This document shows, piece after piece, positions 60,104 through 64,000 of a stretch of 64,000 bases of DNA. The stretch comes from Phycisphaerales bacterium (lineage in GTDB: Bacteria; Planctomycetota; Phycisphaerae; SM23-33; FEN-1343). The translations under genes and the position numbers were made by a program. The stretch covers positions 1 through 64,000 of the forward strand of contig PMYD01000034.1 of the NCBI GenBank assembly GCA_003171335.1. The letters run 5' to 3'. Under the pieces are notes generated by a model. That model was given only the letters and a program-made list of their open reading frames with translations. It did not search any database and was not told the DNA's origin. Each line of letters begins with the position of its first letter. Position 1 is the stretch's first letter.

Positions 60104-61012
60104 ATGATTACTCGCGGTCTGGCCGTAACGTTGGCAGCGGCATTTGTGGTTCTGGGTGTGACGGCCTACTGGGCGCAGGCGCAGACGACCAGGCCCTCCA
60201 TGCCGCCCGCCGCCGCCGCTTCCGCCCCAGCGCCCAAGGCCGCCCCGATGGACAAGGCCGCGCTTCAGATCGATGGCTCCACCACGGTCGGGCCCATCGC
60301 CGTGGAATTTGTGGAAGCCTTCAAGAAGCTGCATCCCGATGTCACCATTACCTGCAAGCAGACGGGCAGCGGAGACGGGGCGGCGGCGCTGATTGATGGT
60401 CGCTGCCAGATCGCCACCATGAGCCGCTTCATGAAGCCCGAAGAGTTCAAGTCGGCCGTGGAGAAGGGCGAAATGCCCGTGGCCCACGCCATCGCGATGG
60501 ACGGCGTGTGCATGATTGTTCACCCGTCCAACCCGGTCAAGGCCCTCACGATCGCCCAGGTGCACGACATTTACACCGGCAAGATCGCCAACTGGAAAGA
60601 ACTGGGCGGAATGGATGCGCCCATCGTCGTCGTCAGCCGCGACACATCCTCGGGAACCTACGAGACCTTCACCCATTTCGTCATGGGCAAGGACAAGCTG
60701 TTTGACAAGGTCGAGTACGTCAATGCCAATCCGCAGGCCCACGCCCGCGTTTCCACCACCGCCGGGGCCATCGGCTACGTGGGGCTGGGGTTCGTGGATA
60801 CGAAGGTCAAGGCGCTGCCGATCGATGGCGTGATGCCCAGCCGCAAGACCGTCCAGGCGGGCACGTATCCGATGACCCGGCCGCTCTTCCTGTTCACCAA
60901 CGGGTACCCCAAGCTGGGGTCCGTCGAGCATGCCTTCTGTACGTTCTATCTGACCGAACAGGGCCAGAAGATTATCGAGGCCAAGGGCTTTGTACCGGTA
61001 ACCAGCTACTAA
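60104..61012 (+). CDS. pstS: Phosphate ABC transporter substrate-binding protein
   Basis: The 302-residue secreted protein has a signal peptide (LAVTLAAAFVVLGVTAYWAQA) and a short Pro/Ala-rich linker. The PstS fold follows with IDGSTTVGPIA (phosphate contacts), QTGSGDGAAALIDGRCQIATMSR, RDTSSGTYETF and TAGAIGYVGLGF. It collects phosphate for the PstC/A channel. The ATG at 60104 has AAGGAG upstream. PstC follows with three bases between. Confidence 0.94.
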   Translation: MITRGLAVTLAAAFVVLGVTAYWAQAQTTRPSMPPAAAASAPAPKAAPMDKAALQIDGSTTVGPIAVEFVEAFKKLHPDVTITCKQTGSGDGAAALIDGRCQIATMSRFMKPEEFKSAVEKGEMPVAHAIAMDGVCMIVHPSNPVKALTIAQVHDIYTGKIANWKELGGMDAPIVVVSRDTSSGTYETFTHFVMGKDKLFDKVEYVNANPQAHARVSTTAGAIGYVGLGFVDTKVKALPIDGVMPSRKTVQAGTYPMTRPLFLFTNGYPKLGSVEHAFCTFYLTEQGQKIIEAKGFVPVTSY

Positions 61013-61014
61013 AC

Positions 61015-61989
61015 TTGAGCCAGGCCATACAATCCGAAGGGCCAGCGGCCGAGTTTACTCGGCCGCTGCTGCTTACGCCCGGTGCCGACCGGGCTGGCTG
61101 GCTGGCGGCCAAGGCCGGCCGCGCGGCCCTGCTGTTGGTCGCCGGCGCCTCCGTGGTCGCGGTGCTGCTGATCTTTTTCTTCATTGCACGCGAGGCGATC
61201 CCCTTCTTCCAGGAGCGGGGGCTTGGCGAAGCGGCCAGCTCGACGCACTGGTATCCGGAAGATGCGACGGCGCCCCAGTTTGGCATGCTGGCCCTCATTT
61301 ACGGCTCCGTAAGCGTTACGGTCGGCGCGCTGATCCTGGCGGTGCCGCTTGGGATTCTGGCGGCGGTCGTGCTGAGCGATATCGTGCCCTTCGCCGTGCG
61401 CCAGTGCGTCAAGCCGGTCATCGAGCTGCTGGCGGCGATTCCCTCGGTGGCCTTCGGCGTGTTTGCGGTGAAGGTGCTGGCGCCGCTCATGCAAGAACGT
61501 CTGGGTTTGCCCACGGGCACAAACGCCTTGAATGCCTCCTTCGTTCTGGCCCTGATGGCCACACCCACCATCGTCAGCGTGGCGGAAGACTCCATCTGGG
61601 CCGTGGGCCGGGAGCTGCGCGAGGCCTCGTACGCCTGCGGCGCCACGCGCGCCGAGACGCTGCTCAAAGTGGTCCTGCCGGCGGCGCATAACGGCGTCAT
61701 CGCCGCCATCGTCCTGGGCATGATGCGGGCCATCGGCGAAACGATGCTGGTATGGATGGCCTCCGGCAACGCCTGCCAGGTCCCCGCGCCCTGGTGGGAC
61801 CTCTCCCAATCCGTGCGAACCCTGACCGCGACCGTGGCCGGGGAAATGGGCGAGACCGCGCGCGGATCACTCCACTATCACTCGCTGTTCGCCGTCGCCC
61901 TGGTGCTGCTGGTGTTCTCGCTGGGGCTGAACCTGCTGACCGAGCGGCTGCTGTCCAAGGCGCGGAAGAGCGCGGGGGCCCACGCATGA
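61015..61989 (+). CDS. pstC: Phosphate ABC transporter permease
   Basis: The 324-residue protein has six helices with the binding-protein-dependent permease EAA loop (EASYACGATRAETLLKVVLPAAHNGV) and the PIPSVAFGVF-like motif LAAIPSVAFGVFAVKVL. The start appears to be a TTG at 61015, three bases after the pstS TAA, with no clear ribosome site, so translation is presumably coupled. Its stop overlaps pstA (ATGA). Confidence 0.92.
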   Translation: MSQAIQSEGPAAEFTRPLLLTPGADRAGWLAAKAGRAALLLVAGASVVAVLLIFFFIAREAIPFFQERGLGEAASSTHWYPEDATAPQFGMLALIYGSVSVTVGALILAVPLGILAAVVLSDIVPFAVRQCVKPVIELLAAIPSVAFGVFAVKVLAPLMQERLGLPTGTNALNASFVLALMATPTIVSVAEDSIWAVGRELREASYACGATRAETLLKVVLPAAHNGVIAAIVLGMMRAIGETMLVWMASGNACQVPAPWWDLSQSVRTLTATVAGEMGETARGSLHYHSLFAVALVLLVFSLGLNLLTERLLSKARKSAGAHA

Positions 61990-63611
61990 AGTACGCGCTG
62001 CGCCAAACCGCCGATAAGCTTTTCACCGTGGGGGCCCTTCTGGCGGTGGTGCTGATTGTGGCCGCACTGGCGGGCATTCTGCTGCCCATGATCTGGCGGG
62101 GCTCCAGCGCCGTGGTCTTTCGCGGCACCGTGGAATTTCGGCGGATGCAGATGGAGCAGTTCGGCCATGGCGACAGTGCGGCCGTGAACGCCGAACTGGC
62201 CCAGGTGGCGCCGATCCGGCAGAAAGCCTATGAAATCCTGGACCGCTTCAGTGCCGGGCTGGACACGACGGAACTGGTCAGCCGGATCCGTCAGATTCAC
62301 CGGCAGTTTGGCGCTCAACTGACCAACCGTGAGGTGCCGCCGGACCAGTATGAGACAGCGCGGGATTTGTCCCGGATGTTGCGCGATGAGCTGCTGGCGG
62401 CTCTGGATGCGCCCGACGGCGCTTTGGCGCTGCCGCATCTGGATGCTGTGTTGGCGCACGATCAGGATGCCGCCCTGAAAGATACCGCGGCGGGGGCCTA
62501 TTTCGATATCGCCCGCGAGTACCGCCGGATTGCCACGAGCGTCGACCTGCCGCGGCGGGAGGAGTACGCCCAGTCTCTGGCCAAGATCAGCGAGGCGATG
62601 AAGGGCTTGCTGGGCCCGCGGCCCGGCCAGCCGGTGCCGGAGGGCGGGGCCATGCAGCGCTACGGCGCCACGCGCTGGGACCAGGCCCAGCAGCAGCTCG
62701 ATCAGCTCCTGTGGGACGAGCAGTGGGTCAGCCAGGGCCCCGGAAGGCCGCTAAAAAAGGTGCTCACGCCGCGTGCGCAGCAGTTTGCCGGCACGCCGCT
62801 GGCCGAGCTGTTTCCCTACGTGCAGCAGAACGCGGCGGCCATGCTTGGCCCGCGGTGGACCTTCTACGGGCGGTTCTTCACCGATGACAACGTCAGCAGC
62901 CATTATTTCGGCGGCGTCGGTCCCGAGACTCTCGGCACGCTGCTGGTGACCGTGCTGGCGGTGGTGGTGGCCCTGCCCCTGGGCGTGGTCGCCGCCGCCT
63001 ACCTGGTGGAATGCGCGCCGGACACGCACTCGACGCGGGCGCTGCGGACCTGCATCAACACCCTGGCGGGCGTGCCCAGCATCGTCTTTGGCCTGTTCGG
63101 ACAGGCGTTCTTCATGCTCTACCTGTTGCCCAAATTCGGCCTGCGCCGGGATTCCAGCATCATCGCCGGCTCGCTGACGTTGGCAGTGCTGGTGCTGCCG
63201 GTCGTCATTCGCGCCAGCGAAGAGGCGATTCGCACCGTCCCCCGGGCCTTTCGCGAGGCGGCGCTGGCCTTGGGAGCCGGGCGTCTGCACTGCTTCCTGA
63301 CCGTCACGCTGCCGGCGGCGCTGCCGGGCATACTGACCGGATTGATCCTCAGCATGAGCCGGGCCGCCGGCGAGACCGCGCCCATTCTGTTCACGGTGGC
63401 CGTGGCCTCCGGGCCCGTGCCCCGCTCGCTGGCGCAGCCCACGCGAACGTTGTCCTACGGCTGTTACGATATGGCCGTCGGGGACAGAATCGCCATGCTC
63501 GCCCCGCACAACCTGTTCGGAATGGTCGTGACGCTGGTGGCCATCGTGCTGCTGCTCAACGCGGCGGCGATTGCCCTGCGCGGCAGGGTCGCGCGCCGGC
63601 TGCGCGGCTGA
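61986..63611 (+). CDS. pstA: Phosphate ABC transporter permease with an enlarged periplasmic region
   Basis: The 541-residue protein is about 240 residues longer than typical PstA. Helix 1 (LFTVGALLAVVLIVAALAGILLPMIW) is followed by about 270 mostly helical residues, including FGHGDSAAVNAELAQVAP, LVSRIRQIHRQFG and EYRRIATSVDLPRREEYAQS. The other helices begin near 312 (ETLGTLLVTVLAVVVALPLG), with LAGVPSIVFGLFGQAF and the EAA loop EAALALGAGRLHCFLTVTLPAALPG. The enlarged segment may contact PstS or PhoR. The ATG at 61986 overlaps the pstC stop. Confidence 0.9.
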   Translation: MKYALRQTADKLFTVGALLAVVLIVAALAGILLPMIWRGSSAVVFRGTVEFRRMQMEQFGHGDSAAVNAELAQVAPIRQKAYEILDRFSAGLDTTELVSRIRQIHRQFGAQLTNREVPPDQYETARDLSRMLRDELLAALDAPDGALALPHLDAVLAHDQDAALKDTAAGAYFDIAREYRRIATSVDLPRREEYAQSLAKISEAMKGLLGPRPGQPVPEGGAMQRYGATRWDQAQQQLDQLLWDEQWVSQGPGRPLKKVLTPRAQQFAGTPLAELFPYVQQNAAAMLGPRWTFYGRFFTDDNVSSHYFGGVGPETLGTLLVTVLAVVVALPLGVVAAAYLVECAPDTHSTRALRTCINTLAGVPSIVFGLFGQAFFMLYLLPKFGLRRDSSIIAGSLTLAVLVLPVVIRASEEAIRTVPRAFREAALALGAGRLHCFLTVTLPAALPGILTGLILSMSRAAGETAPILFTVAVASGPVPRSLAQPTRTLSYGCYDMAVGDRIAMLAPHNLFGMVVTLVAIVLLLNAAAIALRGRVARRLRG

Positions 63612-63639
63612 TGGCCTTGGCGCAAGGCGGAGAGTGACC

Positions 63640-64000
63640 ATGATCGAAGTGAATGAAATGCCGCAGCGGAAGGTCCTGGCGGCAGGGACGGCCGCGAAAA
63701 CGACGGATGTCAAAATGGCTAATTATGTGCCCCAGGCGGCTGGCCCCGAACAGCAGTTGCCAGCCATCATTCGCGCCGATCGCTTCAGTCTGTATTACGG
63801 CTCGCACGCCGGGGTGAAGGATATTACCTTCGATATCTATCCCCGGGCGGTCACCGCCATCATCGGCCCCTCCGGCTGCGGCAAGAGCACGTTTCTGCGC
63901 AGCATCAACCGGATGAATGACCTGATTCCAAACACCCGCGCCGAGGGCACGCTGTGCGTCAATGATGTCAACGTGTACGATCGGCGGATCAACCTGGCCA
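63640..64000 (+). CDS. pstB: Phosphate ABC transporter ATP-binding protein (5' part, cut by window edge)
   Basis: Only 120 codons are inside the window. After about 45 residues of poorly conserved N-terminus (MIEVNEMPQRKVLAAGTAAK...) comes RFSLYYGSHAGVKDITFDIYP and Walker A IIGPSGCGKSTFLRSINRMNDL, a PstB-specific sequence. GGAGAG lies six bases before the ATG at 63640. It should energise the PstC/PstA pore. Codons after 64000 are missing. Confidence 0.93.
   Translation, partial: MIEVNEMPQRKVLAAGTAAKTTDVKMANYVPQAAGPEQQLPAIIRADRFSLYYGSHAGVKDITFDIYPRAVTAIIGPSGCGKSTFLRSINRMNDLIPNTRAEGTLCVNDVNVYDRRINLA

Overview
The window is a GC-rich (roughly 65%) bacterial chromosome segment with about 55 real genes, mostly ordinary housekeeping functions, and an unusually heavy load of intergenic repeats. 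Several traits suggest a Planctomycetota lineage, probably close to Phycisphaerae: a secreted protein with a C-terminal GDFDGN...DFLIWQ dockerin-like tail, many SD-led GTG/TTG starts, a fused NuoCD, HTH-plus-receiver regulators, and palindromic filler repeats between genes. No rRNA or tRNA is visible, so this assignment is inference.

Layout. 0.09-4.05 kb (minus): a signalling cluster of an HDOD/histidine-kinase fusion and two response regulators. 4.5-7.8 kb (minus): flgM, mnmG, trpC. 7.8-15.3 kb: a CPBP membrane protease, a dockerin-tailed aspartyl-protease-like protein, an L,D-transpeptidase, a 5-formyl-THF cyclo-ligase, rarA and a uridine-kinase-like protein. 15.5-23.2 kb: glmS, a PH-like membrane protein, a PilZ protein, a glycosyltransferase overlapping an MFS transporter, a tiny Cys-rich protein, msrB and a PAS protein. 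23.5-29.2 kb: a three-gene RND efflux operon (lipoprotein OMF, adaptor, permease). 29.2-32.7 kb: a palindrome-rich intergenic region, a DUF4239 protein, an MCE-tail-like protein with a PqiC-type lipoprotein, and bfr. 32.97-48.4 kb: a complete nuoA-N operon for complex I with nuoC and nuoD fused. 48.7-57.4 kb: an EF-hand-like membrane protein, a DUF4337 protein, an FAD oxidoreductase, ettA and a secreted protein. 57.4-64 kb: phoR-phoB diverging from pstS-pstC-pstA-pstB, the last cut by the window edge.

How it works together. The nuo operon supplies a full 14-subunit-equivalent complex I: the peripheral arm with all Fe-S ligands, including the four-Cys N7 motif in NuoG, and the membrane arm. 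The pho/pst block is a classic phosphate-starvation regulon. The 5' signalling genes form a probable phosphorelay.

The most unusual signal is a family of 21-23-nt perfect or near-perfect palindromes whose stems differ by compensatory changes while keeping an A/T-rich core. They occur in non-coding DNA (29.3-29.9 kb and 32.8 kb). They also occur inside the nuoM reading frame (46.36-46.97 kb), where three sets of three abutting 21-nt palindromes recur at exactly 93-nt spacing. There they add about 218 codons to NuoM and still end in a 4-bp ATGA overlap with nuoN. At least five other intergenic repeat families occur in the window, three of them inside the nuo operon.
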